Positions 24,777-33,096 of a DNA stretch of 33,232 nucleotides are shown in pieces. The stretch covers positions 1-33,232 of the forward strand of contig DIFI01000015.1 of assembly GCA_002419055.1 (NCBI GenBank), written 5' to 3'. This DNA comes from Peptococcaceae bacterium UBA5752. GTDB taxonomy: Bacteria > Bacillota > Dehalobacteriia > UBA4068. The notes beneath the pieces are model-generated. The model worked only from the letters and a program-made list of their open reading frames with translations, made no database searches and had not been told where the DNA came from. The translations under genes and the position numbers were made by a program. Within the stretch, counting starts at the first letter, position 1; every line of letters begins with the position of its first letter.

Positions 24777-26129
24777 GTGAAAGAGAAAACAGTGTTTTTT
24801 TGCAACAGCTGTGGTGGGGAAAGCGTGAAATGGCACGGTCAATGTCCACATTGCGGCGAATGGAATACGCTTGTGGAAGAAAAGGTTGTCACTGAAAGAA
24901 AAAACGGGCGGAGTACCATACTCCGCCCAACTGTGTTACCACAACCGATCGCTGAAGTCAGCAGCGGCAACAGTCAACGTTATCAATTAGGTATGAGCGA
25001 GCTCGATAACGTGCTTGGTGGCGGGCTTGTTGCCGGTTCCTCACTGCTGATGGGCGGTGAACCGGGTATAGGCAAATCAACGCTGCTGTCACAAATAGCC
25101 AATGCAATGAGCAAATACGGTAAAACCCTTTACATCAGCGGTGAAGAATCACTGCAACAAATCAAATTGCGGGCTGAACGCTTAGGAGCAATCTCACCGC
25201 AAATATTATTGCTGTCTGAAACCAATATCAATTATGCTCTTGAATCAGCACGGCAACAGGATATTGCTTTAACGATCATCGACAGCATACAAGCCGTATA
25301 TACACCAGAAATAAGCAGCGCCCCAGGCAGCGTTTCCCAAGTACGCCAAGCAGCGGCAGCTTGTCTTGAGATGGCACGGGAAAAGGAATGTGCAGTGATA
25401 TTGGTAGGGCACGTTACCAAAGAAGGGATGCTGGCCGGGCCACGGGTACTCGAACATATGGTGGATACGGTGTTATATTTCGAAGGTGAACGCCATAGCT
25501 CATTCAGGTTGCTGCGGGCGGTAAAAAACCGCTTCGGTTCAACAAATGAAATTGGTATATTTGAAATGGCCGCTCAAGGCTTATTGCCATTATCACAACC
25601 ATCATTATATTTTCTCGGTCAACGACGTCACAATTTACCGGGAAGCATCGTAACTTGTGTGATGCAAGGCAGCCGACCGATGCTTTTAGAGGTACAGGCT
25701 CTTGTTGCCGCTAGTTCTTTTGGTAATCCACGCCGTCTGGCCGGGGGTATAGATTACAACCGTCTTTTAATGATTGTTGCCGTTCTTGAACGCAAACTGG
25801 GATTACCTTTGGCTAACCGAGATATCTACATCAACATTGCAGGTGGACTCAAAATCGAAGACACTGCGGCTGATTTAGCAATAGCGGCGGCAATCGTGTC
25901 CTCTCTTAAAGATATTGCCATCGAAGAAGGGTTGATTATTATCGGCGAAATGGGGTTGTTAGGAGAAATCCGTTTCGTCGGTAACTGTGAGCGTCGTCTT
26001 AAAGAAGCTAACTCATTTGGTTTCAACAAAGCGCTTCTACCTGCAGGTTGTTGCAAAATAAGCGACGAAATAAAAGTGTTAGCAATTGATGATTTACCGG
26101 ATGCTTTAAAAACCATAGGATTATTATAA
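24777..26129 (+). CDS. radA: DNA repair protein RadA/Sms
   Basis: A 450-residue RadA. The N-terminal zinc finger has C9, C12, C23 and C26 (FFCNSCGGESVKWHGQCPHC), the RecA-like core carries GGEPGIGKST (Walker A) and the RadA-specific VKNRFGST, and the C-terminal third is the Lon-protease-like domain (RLAGGIDYNRLLMIVAVLE, then IAGGLKIEDTAADLAIAAA). RadA drives branch migration of recombination intermediates. The start is a GTG at 24777, fixed by AGGAGG six bases before it. It follows clpC by 21 bp. In many Bacillota disA comes next; here the carD promoter region does. Confidence 0.96.
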   Translation: MKEKTVFFCNSCGGESVKWHGQCPHCGEWNTLVEEKVVTERKNGRSTILRPTVLPQPIAEVSSGNSQRYQLGMSELDNVLGGGLVAGSSLLMGGEPGIGKSTLLSQIANAMSKYGKTLYISGEESLQQIKLRAERLGAISPQILLLSETNINYALESARQQDIALTIIDSIQAVYTPEISSAPGSVSQVRQAAAACLEMAREKECAVILVGHVTKEGMLAGPRVLEHMVDTVLYFEGERHSSFRLLRAVKNRFGSTNEIGIFEMAAQGLLPLSQPSLYFLGQRRHNLPGSIVTCVMQGSRPMLLEVQALVAASSFGNPRRLAGGIDYNRLLMIVAVLERKLGLPLANRDIYINIAGGLKIEDTAADLAIAAAIVSSLKDIAIEEGLIIIGEMGLLGEIRFVGNCERRLKEANSFGFNKALLPAGCCKISDEIKVLAIDDLPDALKTIGLL

Positions 26130-26136
26130 AAAAACA

Positions 26137-26165
26137 TTGACATGCCTTGCGCTCTATGATAGAAT
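26137..26165 (+). promoter_or_regulatory. Upstream promoter (P1) of carD
   Basis: Perfect TTGACA (26137-26142), 17-base spacer, TAGAAT (26160-26165). It begins just 8 bases after the radA stop codon. Confidence 0.75.
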
Positions 26166-26181
26166 AATAAAATTTTTTAAT

Positions 26182-26211
26182 TTGACAACAGCAATGGTTT
26201 TTTGTTACAAT
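26182..26211 (+). promoter_or_regulatory. Downstream promoter (P2) of carD
   Basis: A second perfect TTGACA (26182-26187), 18-base spacer, TACAAT (26206-26211). Its start would lie about 25 bases before the carD ATG. Together with P1 this makes a tandem promoter pair for carD and probably yacL-ispD-ispF. Confidence 0.75.
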
Positions 26212-26242
26212 AATAGTAATATCAGAGATTGGGTGTGTAAGA

Positions 26243-26767
26243 ATGTTTTTTGAAGTAGGGGATAAGGTTGTCTATCCGGTTCATGGCGCTGGAATAATCG
26301 AAGCGATAGAAAATAGAGAAGTTTTGGGCAGCAACCATAGCTATTATGTGCTGAAACTTTGCGTTGGTGAAATGCATGTACTGGTGCCAGTTGACAAAGT
26401 TGAAAATGTAGGTATGCGTCCGATCAGCAATAGTGATAAACTTGAAGAAGCTATGGGCGTTCTTCGCGGGGAGGCATCTACCTGGGAAGATAATTGGAAC
26501 AAACGTTATCGTTTAAATATGGATAAAATTAAAAGCGGCGATATTTGTCTGTTGGCAGAAGTTGTGCGTAATTTAATGTTGCGTGATGTTATAAAAGGGC
26601 TCTCCACCGGGGAAAAGAAAATGTTAGATAATGCCCGCAAAATTTTAGTCAGTGAGGTTGTATTAGTAGCAAACGAAACAGTTGAAAGTGTCACTAATAC
26701 ACTTAATGAAATTGTCCGTGAACGATATCAGGTAGACTCTCGCGATTCAGCAGCGGCATCAACATAG
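26243..26767 (+). CDS. carD: CarD-family RNA polymerase-binding regulator
   Basis: A 174-residue CarD/CdnL protein. The N-terminal RNA polymerase-interacting Tudor-like domain opens VGDKVVYPVHGAGIIEAIE and runs to VLVPVDKVENVGMRP; the helical C-terminal domain (EDNWNKRYRLNMDKIKSGD, then LSTGEKKMLDNARKIL) matches the family DNA-binding part. CarD proteins stabilise open complexes, notably at rRNA promoters. The ATG is preceded by a weak GGGTGTG. A bulged hairpin with a U tract follows the gene, so read-through into yacL may be partial. Confidence 0.93.
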   Translation: MFFEVGDKVVYPVHGAGIIEAIENREVLGSNHSYYVLKLCVGEMHVLVPVDKVENVGMRPISNSDKLEEAMGVLRGEASTWEDNWNKRYRLNMDKIKSGDICLLAEVVRNLMLRDVIKGLSTGEKKMLDNARKILVSEVVLVANETVESVTNTLNEIVRERYQVDSRDSAAAST

Positions 26768-26793
26768 ATTTATTTTTGAAAACATTATAAATG

Positions 26794-26826
26794 GGCGTAG
26801 TATAATTTCTACCGCCTGTTTTTTTT
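26794..26826 (+). terminator. Weak terminator or attenuator between carD and yacL
   Basis: GGCGTAG (26794-26800) pairs with CTA-C-CGCC (26809-26816) with one bulged C and an 8-base loop, followed by TG and eight T residues. The stem is short and bulged, so partial termination is more likely than complete. Confidence 0.5.
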
Positions 26827-26852
26827 AATTAAAAAGCAAAGGAGGTGAAAAA

Positions 26853-27974
26853 ATGTTAAAAAGACTCGTAAACGGTGGCATCGCTATATTATTTATTGCT
26901 TGTGGCATTTTAATAGAAAATAAATTTTTAAACCCTTGGTTGATTGAAACCCACCCCAACGCTTATTGGCCGACTTTAATAGGTTCCTGTGCTATTTTGG
27001 CAGCAATCGGGTTACTTGTAGCACCATTAATTGTCGACGCTATCAAAAAAGCGGCGGAAAAAAGCGCATATAAGCTTAGTTCTATGTCGTTTGGGGATAT
27101 TATGGGTTGTGTTATTGGACTTATAGCTGGCCTTATTATTGCCAGTTTGATTGGCATTGCCGTTGCCAGAATTAAAATTGTCGGACCTTATCTTTCAATT
27201 CTTATCATTATAATCTTAGGTTATATCGGTTTTATTGTTGGCTCCCGTAAAAAAGATGATATTGTACAGGTATTCACCGCCTATCGCGGTGAAAAAAGCG
27301 AAAAACGCGAGAAAGAAAAATTGTCCGGCAAAATCACACCCAAAATTCTTGATACCAGTGTGATAATCGATGGCAGAATAGCTGATATATACCGCAGCGG
27401 TTTTCTCGAAGGTGATTTGGTTATCGCCAAATTTGTACTTGAAGAGTTACAGCATATTGCTGACAGCGGTGATATGCTCAAACGTAACCGCGGTCGTGGT
27501 GGTCTCGATATTCTTAATTTGATGCAAAAGGATTTTGCTGATAAAATCGTAATTACAGATAAAGACTACCCCGATACTATTGAAGTTGATGCTAAACTAT
27601 TGCGTTTAACCCAAGATTTACATGGCGTAATTGTGACTAACGATTATAACCTTAACAAAATAGCGCAATTACAAGGTGTTAAGGTATTGAACATCAATGA
27701 ATTGTCTAATGCGGTTAAACCGGTAGTACTACCGGGAGAAGAGATGATCATTCAGGTCATCAAAGAAGGCAAAGAAGCCAAACAAGGTATTGCTTATCTT
27801 GATGACGGCACTATGATAGTAATCGAGAACGGTAAAGGTTATGTAGGCAAATATATCCATGTTGTCGTAACCAGTATTTTACAGACGGCCGCGGGAAGAA
27901 TGGTTTTTGCCAGACCCAAATATGCAAAAAACGGTAGTGTTATCGAGGGCACTAAAGAAGATATAAGTTTTTAA
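26853..27974 (+). CDS. yacL: YacL-type PIN/TRAM-domain membrane protein
   Basis: A 373-residue protein. The first ~145 residues hold about four hydrophobic segments (GGIAILFIACGILI, LIGSCAILAAIGLLVA, VIGLIAGLIIASLIGIAVA, LSILIIIILGYIGFIVG). A PIN-type nuclease domain follows, with ILDTSVIIDGRIADI and VLEELQHIADSGD supplying the first acidic residues and VTNDYNLNKIAQ a later one. A TRAM domain (~300-360, KEGKEAKQGIAYLDDGTMIV) closes the protein, a module that binds RNA. Membrane-anchored RNA cleavage is the plausible role, unproved. AAAGGAGGTG precedes the ATG. ispD follows after 12 bp, the standard neighbour order. Confidence 0.93.
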   Translation: MLKRLVNGGIAILFIACGILIENKFLNPWLIETHPNAYWPTLIGSCAILAAIGLLVAPLIVDAIKKAAEKSAYKLSSMSFGDIMGCVIGLIAGLIIASLIGIAVARIKIVGPYLSILIIIILGYIGFIVGSRKKDDIVQVFTAYRGEKSEKREKEKLSGKITPKILDTSVIIDGRIADIYRSGFLEGDLVIAKFVLEELQHIADSGDMLKRNRGRGGLDILNLMQKDFADKIVITDKDYPDTIEVDAKLLRLTQDLHGVIVTNDYNLNKIAQLQGVKVLNINELSNAVKPVVLPGEEMIIQVIKEGKEAKQGIAYLDDGTMIVIENGKGYVGKYIHVVVTSILQTAAGRMVFARPKYAKNGSVIEGTKEDISF

Positions 27975-27986
27975 GCAGGTGATAAG

Positions 27987-28664
27987 ATGACAAAAATCAC
28001 AGTTATTATTGCGGCAGCCGGTAAAAGCAAACGGATGAGCGGCAAGTGCAATAAAGTATTGCTAACCTTACGGGATAAGACGGTCATCGAATATTCTTTG
28101 GCAGTATTTTCTAAAACGGCATTGGTAAACAATATCATCATTGCCACAGCTTCTGATGATATAGCAAAAATTACTGCAATTGCTTCGGCATATCCTAAAG
28201 TCAGTAAAGTAATAGTCGGCGGAACAACCCGTAGTCAATCAGTAATGGCGGCGCTAGCAGCCATAGATAAAGACTGCGATTATATTGCAGTTCATGATGC
28301 GGCCCGTCCATTGCTAAGTGACAATGATTTACTAGCTGTAATAGCAGCTGCAAAAAGCGGAGCTGCTATTTTGGCGACTCCTTTAGTTGACACTATCAAA
28401 GAAATATCAGCCGACACGATAATCAATACTCCTGACAGAAACAGCTTGGTAGCAGCCCAAACTCCACAAATATTTGCCAAAGAAATATTGATTGCTGCTT
28501 ATCGGCAAATAAATAACCAACAATATACAGATGATGCGGCAGTCGTTGAGACGGCCGGTTTTCCTGTCAAAGTAATAATTGCTAAAGACGCAAACTTTAA
28601 AATAACTACCAGCCTCGATTTGGCGCTTGCGGAACTAATATTAAAATCAAGAGAGGTCAAATAA
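27987..28664 (+). CDS. ispD: 2-C-methyl-D-erythritol 4-phosphate cytidylyltransferase
   Basis: A 225-residue IspD, third step of the MEP isoprenoid pathway. The CTP-binding loop AAAGKSKRMSGKCNKVLLTL, the IAVHDAARPLL motif with catalytic-site residues, and TPLVDTIKEI then NRNSLVAAQTPQ-like sequence (here DRNSLVAAQTPQIF) and TDDAAVVE are all in order. AGGTGA precedes the ATG. The stop codon overlaps the ispF start (TAATG), so the two are translationally coupled. Confidence 0.96.
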   Translation: MTKITVIIAAAGKSKRMSGKCNKVLLTLRDKTVIEYSLAVFSKTALVNNIIIATASDDIAKITAIASAYPKVSKVIVGGTTRSQSVMAALAAIDKDCDYIAVHDAARPLLSDNDLLAVIAAAKSGAAILATPLVDTIKEISADTIINTPDRNSLVAAQTPQIFAKEILIAAYRQINNQQYTDDAAVVETAGFPVKVIIAKDANFKITTSLDLALAELILKSREVK

Positions 28665-29140
28665 TGCGTACAGGCATAGGTTACGATTGCCATCGTTTAC
28701 AAGTGGGACGACCTTTAGTTTTAGGCGGCGTCACTATTAACAGCAAATATGGTCTATTGGGACATAGCGATGCCGATGTTTTGCTTCACGCTATAATGGA
28801 TGCGTTGATCGGAGCAGCTGGATTAGGTGATATCGGTATTCATTTTCCTGATAACGATGACCATTATCGGGGAATATCCAGTTTAATATTATTACAGCAG
28901 GTCTGTCAATTAATTACCGATGCTGGGTTCAAGATTACTAATATAGATTGCGTATTAATTGCCGAGGAACCCAAAATTGCTCCATATCGAAAGCAAATTT
29001 GTAATAATATTGCAGATATGTTAAGCATATCAGCAAGAAATGTCAATATCAAGGCCACTACTAATGAAGGGCTGGGGTTTGTCGGTCGCGGCGAAGGTAT
29101 AGCAGCGTTGGCAACAGCGCTGCTAGATGAAAATATATAG
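28664..29140 (+). CDS. ispF: 2-C-methyl-D-erythritol 2,4-cyclodiphosphate synthase
   Basis: A 158-residue IspF, which cyclises the diphosphate intermediate of the MEP pathway. The metal ligands D8 and H10 (GIGYDCHRL) and the third His in LLGHSDADVLLHAIMDALIG are present, followed by GDIGIHFPD and the C-terminal NIKATTNEGLGFVGRGEGIA. The start overlaps the ispD stop; a GAGAGG lies in the end of ispD. The ASKHA gene begins about 15 bp later and is probably on the same transcript. Confidence 0.96.
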   Translation: MRTGIGYDCHRLQVGRPLVLGGVTINSKYGLLGHSDADVLLHAIMDALIGAAGLGDIGIHFPDNDDHYRGISSLILLQQVCQLITDAGFKITNIDCVLIAEEPKIAPYRKQICNNIADMLSISARNVNIKATTNEGLGFVGRGEGIAALATALLDENI

Positions 29141-29155
29141 CAAGATTTGAGAGCA

Positions 29156-30718
29156 ATGATGATAAAGAATGTTTACACCATAGAATTGCAACCATCCGGC
29201 AAGTTGTTGTCAGCAAGTGAAGGCGACAATTTATTAACGCTGTTAATGGTGGCTGGAATGTTGTCTGCAGATGATGGTAATGACAAAGTAAAACTGGAAA
29301 AAGGCAGTATATCGCCTTCTGCTGACGCTGATAAAGAAGCAGTAGCTTTCAGCAAAGCGGAGAATGCTGACGGTTGGATGTTAGCTTCATTGCGACGAGT
29401 TAGCGGTGATGCCGTATTCTATCTACCGACAACAACTGAAAAAGCTGAACATCGTCAATCCGTGCGGTCAATTACCAGCGGCTACGGTCTTGCTATTGAT
29501 ATTGGTACCGGAACTATAGCTGCCGGTTTGGTCGAGCTGGCCACGATGCAAATCCCAGTTTTGGATTCGATAACCAATTCACAGATGACGATAGCTGCAG
29601 ATTTAACTTCACGCATGGCATTATGCCGCAACAACCCGCAACAACAATGTCAGTTTGGTATAATGCTTTGGCAAGATATTGAAACCCTAGCCCGCAAACT
29701 CACAACCAAAGCCGGCATCAATCTCAATGAAATTAAAATAGTATCACTTGTTGCCAACAGCTATCTCGGAGATATGCTATATACTGTCTGCAACAATGAT
29801 CATAATGATAATAAGAAGGTACGCCGTTGGTTAGCTAAGCAATTGCCTTGTGACTACTTCATTGATGATTGTCAGGTTATGCTTTTACCGGAAATCGCCG
29901 TTGATATCGGAGCTGATACAGTTGCGGCAATATTGGCAGCTGGATTATTAGATAAACGTGATGACGAACAAGTAACTTTGCTCGTAGATTTTGGCATGAG
30001 CACTGAGATCGTGGCAGCAGGTGGCGGTCGGATCGTCGCAGCCTCGGTAGCTTCTCCTCCCTTTGAAGGAGTGCATATTGATTGCGGAATGCGCGTAGGT
30101 ACCAGCACAATTACCCAGGTCTCTATCGAAGACGATTTGATATTACAAACCTACTCCGATGCAATTCCTAAAGGAATATCCGGCGCGGGCCTGGTTTCAT
30201 TGTTAGCTGCTTTGCTAACCAAGAAAATGCTCAACAGCAATGGCCGACTGGTAGTGCCGGAAGATATTACACTTCGGCTAAAACAGCGTTTGCGCTATTC
30301 CATCAACGGCATGGAATTTGTGCTTTCCATTAATAAGTATAAGGAAGTATATATCAATCAAAACGACATACGACAAATGCAGCTGTCTAAGGGTAACATT
30401 TATGCCGCTTGCCAATCAGTATTAGCCGCCATGGGCGCCTCTACTGATGATATCGGACAAATACTGATTGCCGAAACATCGGGAGCTAACATCAGCGGGA
30501 AAGCGTCATTAATCGCAGGATTTTTGCCAAAAGTTGAAGAAAACAAAATAGTATCCATTGGCAACGCGTCCTGGCAAGGAGCATATTTGGTTTTAGGAAA
30601 TGAGTTGTTGGTATCACAGATCCAAGATATTATTGATACTGTCGAACGACTTGATTTAATAGCTGATATAGTATTTGCCGAACATTTTATTACAGCTATG
30701 AATTTTTCTATTGAGTAA
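29156..30718 (+). CDS. RACo-like ASKHA (DUF4445) protein with a cysteine-less ferredoxin-like N-terminus
   Basis: About 520 residues. The C-terminal ~400 match the ASKHA/DUF4445 domain of corrinoid-protein activators such as RACo, with YGLAIDIGTGTIAAGLVEL and LLVDFGMSTEIVAAGGGRI as the two phosphate loops, and SPPFEGVHIDCGMRVG, then GISGAGLVSLLAALL. RACo uses a [2Fe-2S] ferredoxin domain and ATP to reduce Co(II) corrinoids. Here the N-terminal ~110 residues keep the outline (SASEGDNLLTLLMVAGML, then GWMLASLRRVSGDAVFYLP) but contain no cysteine; LAC is LAS. So it cannot carry its own cluster. No methyltransferase or corrinoid protein is nearby. The start is uncertain: TTG 29147, ATG 29156 or ATG 29159, all with a poor RBS. 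Confidence 0.8.
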   Translation: MMIKNVYTIELQPSGKLLSASEGDNLLTLLMVAGMLSADDGNDKVKLEKGSISPSADADKEAVAFSKAENADGWMLASLRRVSGDAVFYLPTTTEKAEHRQSVRSITSGYGLAIDIGTGTIAAGLVELATMQIPVLDSITNSQMTIAADLTSRMALCRNNPQQQCQFGIMLWQDIETLARKLTTKAGINLNEIKIVSLVANSYLGDMLYTVCNNDHNDNKKVRRWLAKQLPCDYFIDDCQVMLLPEIAVDIGADTVAAILAAGLLDKRDDEQVTLLVDFGMSTEIVAAGGGRIVAASVASPPFEGVHIDCGMRVGTSTITQVSIEDDLILQTYSDAIPKGISGAGLVSLLAALLTKKMLNSNGRLVVPEDITLRLKQRLRYSINGMEFVLSINKYKEVYINQNDIRQMQLSKGNIYAACQSVLAAMGASTDDIGQILIAETSGANISGKASLIAGFLPKVEENKIVSIGNASWQGAYLVLGNELLVSQIQDIIDTVERLDLIADIVFAEHFITAMNFSIE

Positions 30719-31070
30719 TAAGGAATAATCTTATGTAAATAAAACTATAAGAATATTTACAGTAGCTAGCTATTATCCTGTCATAAATGCAAGCCGGTAC
30801 GCATAGCAAAAAGTTTGGGAGTAATTTTTTGAGATTAATTAGTTTTTGTGATATATTGTCATATATAATCAAATAGCTGCGCTTGACATGATTGCATCTG
30901 AGTGCTAAAATATGGATATTATAGGTATATTATTATATGCTAAGATTAACATCATTTTGTTGCGCTATTTGTCATCAGCATTTTGTAGATGTTGGTTTGA
31001 TCATAGAAGTTTAATTATATAGTTACAAAGGAGGATAGATTGACAATATTGATTTTCGGAGGGATGAATA
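30719..31070 (+). other. 352-bp intergenic region and long leader of the radical SAM gene
   Basis: No credible gene is present apart from the tiny ORF entered separately. A strong promoter sits at 30883-30911, so the mRNA would carry a leader of roughly 150 bases. Within it AACATC (30948-30953) can pair with GATGTT (30988-30993), enclosing 34 bases, but I could not match it to a known riboswitch. No good terminator follows the ASKHA gene stop at 30718. Confidence 0.5.
30883..30911 (+). promoter_or_regulatory. Strong extended -10 promoter for the radical SAM gene
   Basis: Perfect TTGACA (30883-30888), 17-base spacer, TAAAAT (30906-30911) preceded by the extended TGC. The inferred start near 30918 leaves about 150 bases before the ATG at 31071. 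Confidence 0.75.
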
Positions 31071-31111
31071 ATGAGAAATCTAAAAGAAACTCTGACTGCT
31101 GCAGGCATTAA
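31040..31111 (+). CDS. Possible 23-residue leader ORF overlapping the radical SAM gene
   Basis: A TTG at 31040, with AAAGGAGG a few bases before it, opens a frame (MTILIFGGMNNEKSKRNSDC, then three more residues) ending at TAA 31109-31111, forty bases inside the radical SAM gene in another frame. The downstream gene has its own GGAGGG. Two strong ribosome binding sites so close together suggest either a translated leader peptide or chance. No attenuator fold is evident. Confidence 0.3.
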   Translation: MTILIFGGMNNEKSKRNSDCCRH

Positions 31112-32432
31112 TACTGCTCTTAGTTATTTAGAGACAGATCCGGAAAAAAATTTGCCTAAAGCATTAGCTTGGATAGACCGATTAGATCCAAACGATAAAA
31201 TTAAACCCCAAAGAGACGCTTTCCGTAAATATATAAATGATAAAGATGGAAATTGGTATAAATTAATCAAAAGTGTCTTAAATGATGTTGACATTGACAT
31301 TCTTAAGAGCTTTTTCACTAATTTTTTTATTAGCAGTGTAATTATCGGCGGCAAGCGCCGTGAAGAAGTGATGGAAAAATACAATTGTAATGTTCCTTGG
31401 GCCATTCTAATGGATCCCACATCTTCTTGCAATCTTAAATGCACGGGTTGCTGGGCTGCTGAATATGGTCATAAAATGAGTATGAGCTTTGAAATGCTCG
31501 ACGATATTGTAATGCAGGGCAAAGAGTTAGGCACTTATATGTATATCTTCTCCGGTGGCGAGCCATTAGTCCGCAAAGATGATGTTATCAAACTATGCGA
31601 GAAGCATAATGAATGTCAGTTTCTTTCCTTTACCAATGGAACGCTAATTGACGAAGATTTTGCTAATGAAATGATGCGTGTTAAAAACTTTATTCCTGCG
31701 ATCAGCGTTGAAGGTTTTGCAGAAGCAACGGATGCCCGTCGAGGCGAAGGCACTTACCAAGCGGTTGCGAAAGCTATGGAAATTTTAAAACGCAAAAAGT
31801 TACCATTCGGTGTTTCTTGCTGCTATACCAGCCAAAATTATAAGGTTATCGGCAGTGATGAATACTATGATGATTTAATTGCAAAAGGTGCAAAATTTGC
31901 CTGGTTCTTTACTTATGTTCCGGTTGGTGCTGATGCGGTACCAGAACTTATGGTAACGCCGGAACAAAGAAAATTCATGTATGATCAGATACGCAAGTTC
32001 CGTGGTACTAAAGCAATCTTTACAATGGATTTCTGGAATGATGGCGAATATGTCAACGGTTGTATCGCCGGTGGCCGTAAATATTTGCATATTAATGCTA
32101 ATGGAGATATTGAGCCTTGTGCTTTCGTTCACTATTCAAATTGCAATATTCACAATAATACTCTTTTAGAGGCATATCAGTCTCCGATATTTATGCAATA
32201 TAAGGCCAACCAACCTTTTAATAAGAATCTACTACGACCTTGTCCTCTATTAGATAATCCGGAAAAATTGCAAAGTATGGTAGAACAATCAAATGCTCAT
32301 TCTACTGAAATGAATAATCCCGAAGATGTTCATTGTTTATGTGGAAGATGTGTTGAAGCAGCTGATAAATGGACACCTGTTGCCAACGAATTGTGGGACA
32401 AAACATTAGATAAAAAACCACGGCTAAAATAA
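31071..32432 (+). CDS. Radical SAM protein with a SPASM-like cysteine-rich C-terminus, function unknown
   Basis: 453 residues. An N-terminal helical region of ~105 residues precedes the radical SAM core, whose cluster motif CNLKCTGC gives cysteines at 120, 124 and 127, followed by FSGGEPLVRKDD. The C-terminal part is cysteine-rich: NGCIAGGRKYLHINANGDIE then PCAF, SNCN, RPCPL and HCLCGRC, as in SPASM-type proteins that bind auxiliary Fe-S clusters. Such proteins often modify peptides, but many are uncharacterised; no precursor peptide gene is apparent next to it except the questionable leader ORF. GGAGGG precedes the ATG. It is monocistronic, with a strong promoter and a perfect terminator. 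Confidence 0.85.
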   Translation: MRNLKETLTAAGINTALSYLETDPEKNLPKALAWIDRLDPNDKIKPQRDAFRKYINDKDGNWYKLIKSVLNDVDIDILKSFFTNFFISSVIIGGKRREEVMEKYNCNVPWAILMDPTSSCNLKCTGCWAAEYGHKMSMSFEMLDDIVMQGKELGTYMYIFSGGEPLVRKDDVIKLCEKHNECQFLSFTNGTLIDEDFANEMMRVKNFIPAISVEGFAEATDARRGEGTYQAVAKAMEILKRKKLPFGVSCCYTSQNYKVIGSDEYYDDLIAKGAKFAWFFTYVPVGADAVPELMVTPEQRKFMYDQIRKFRGTKAIFTMDFWNDGEYVNGCIAGGRKYLHINANGDIEPCAFVHYSNCNIHNNTLLEAYQSPIFMQYKANQPFNKNLLRPCPLLDNPEKLQSMVEQSNAHSTEMNNPEDVHCLCGRCVEAADKWTPVANELWDKTLDKKPRLK

Positions 32433-32440
32433 AAACATTT

Positions 32441-32474
32441 AAAGCTTCCGTTCAAATTGAACGGAAGCTTTTTT
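32441..32474 (+). terminator. Rho-independent terminator after the radical SAM gene
   Basis: A perfect 13-bp stem (32441-32453 with 32459-32471), a five-base AT loop and a run of T residues to 32474. Confidence 0.92.
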
Positions 32475-32564
32475 AATATGATAAATAAAGCTCTATTTAA
32501 GAAAGATGTTGAATTATATATAATGTTACAGTTTTCCCTATAATATTATAATATTATTATTAAG

Positions 32565-33046
32565 ATGTGCCAACAAAAATTAAATAAAAGAAAATAGAGA
32601 GTTTAATGCAAAAGTTGATGAATTATATGAAATAAATGAGTTAAGTAGATTTAGCAAAATGGTCTCAACTAATGTAAAACACATTTTTTTGCAGAGATAG
32701 ATTATAATTCGATAGATGAAATAGTTGATGGATTTAAGATGAATGAATTATGGCAAATAGGCGAAGCGAGGATGCATGATTTAAGGCAAGCTTCTTTAAT
32801 TTCAACAAATTACTCATAATTGTGATTCTGAAATAACAAAAACAGCATTAAGAGTTTCAGGTCAGGCAGTAGGAAGCGAGCAAATAAGCGAACACTCAAT
32901 AGTAGCATCAGATTATGGATTATGCTGTAAAAAAAATAGGTTTAATTAGTTCTAATAATATTGATGCTATAACCCCTGAACGAGAATAGCAACACTATGT
33001 ATTGAAGATATATTTACAGCATAGAAAAGACAATTTTATAATTTGA
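32565..33046 (+). pseudogene. Decayed gene resembling a putative Imm5-type immunity protein
   Basis: No open frame longer than ~45 codons survives, but three pieces in shifting plus-strand frames read as one protein. The first is VDELYEINELSRFSKMVST (from 32614); the second IDEIVDGFKMNELWQIGEAR and on to SLISTNYS, then a stop; the third, in a new frame, CDSEITKTALRVSGQAVGSE, then HSIVASDYGL. A last piece, ITPERE-stop-QHYVLKIYLQHRK, would need one TAG restored to TGG. The W..GEAR, A.R..GQAV and HS..AS.Y pattern resembles putative immunity proteins of the Imm5 type as I remember them. Frameshifts and stops make it a pseudogene. The 700-bp stretch 32433-33129 otherwise holds only two terminators. 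Confidence 0.5.
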
Positions 33047-33096
33047 CCCTATTACAGGCTTTCTATTAAAATTTCTGTAGTTAAACATAGCCTAAA

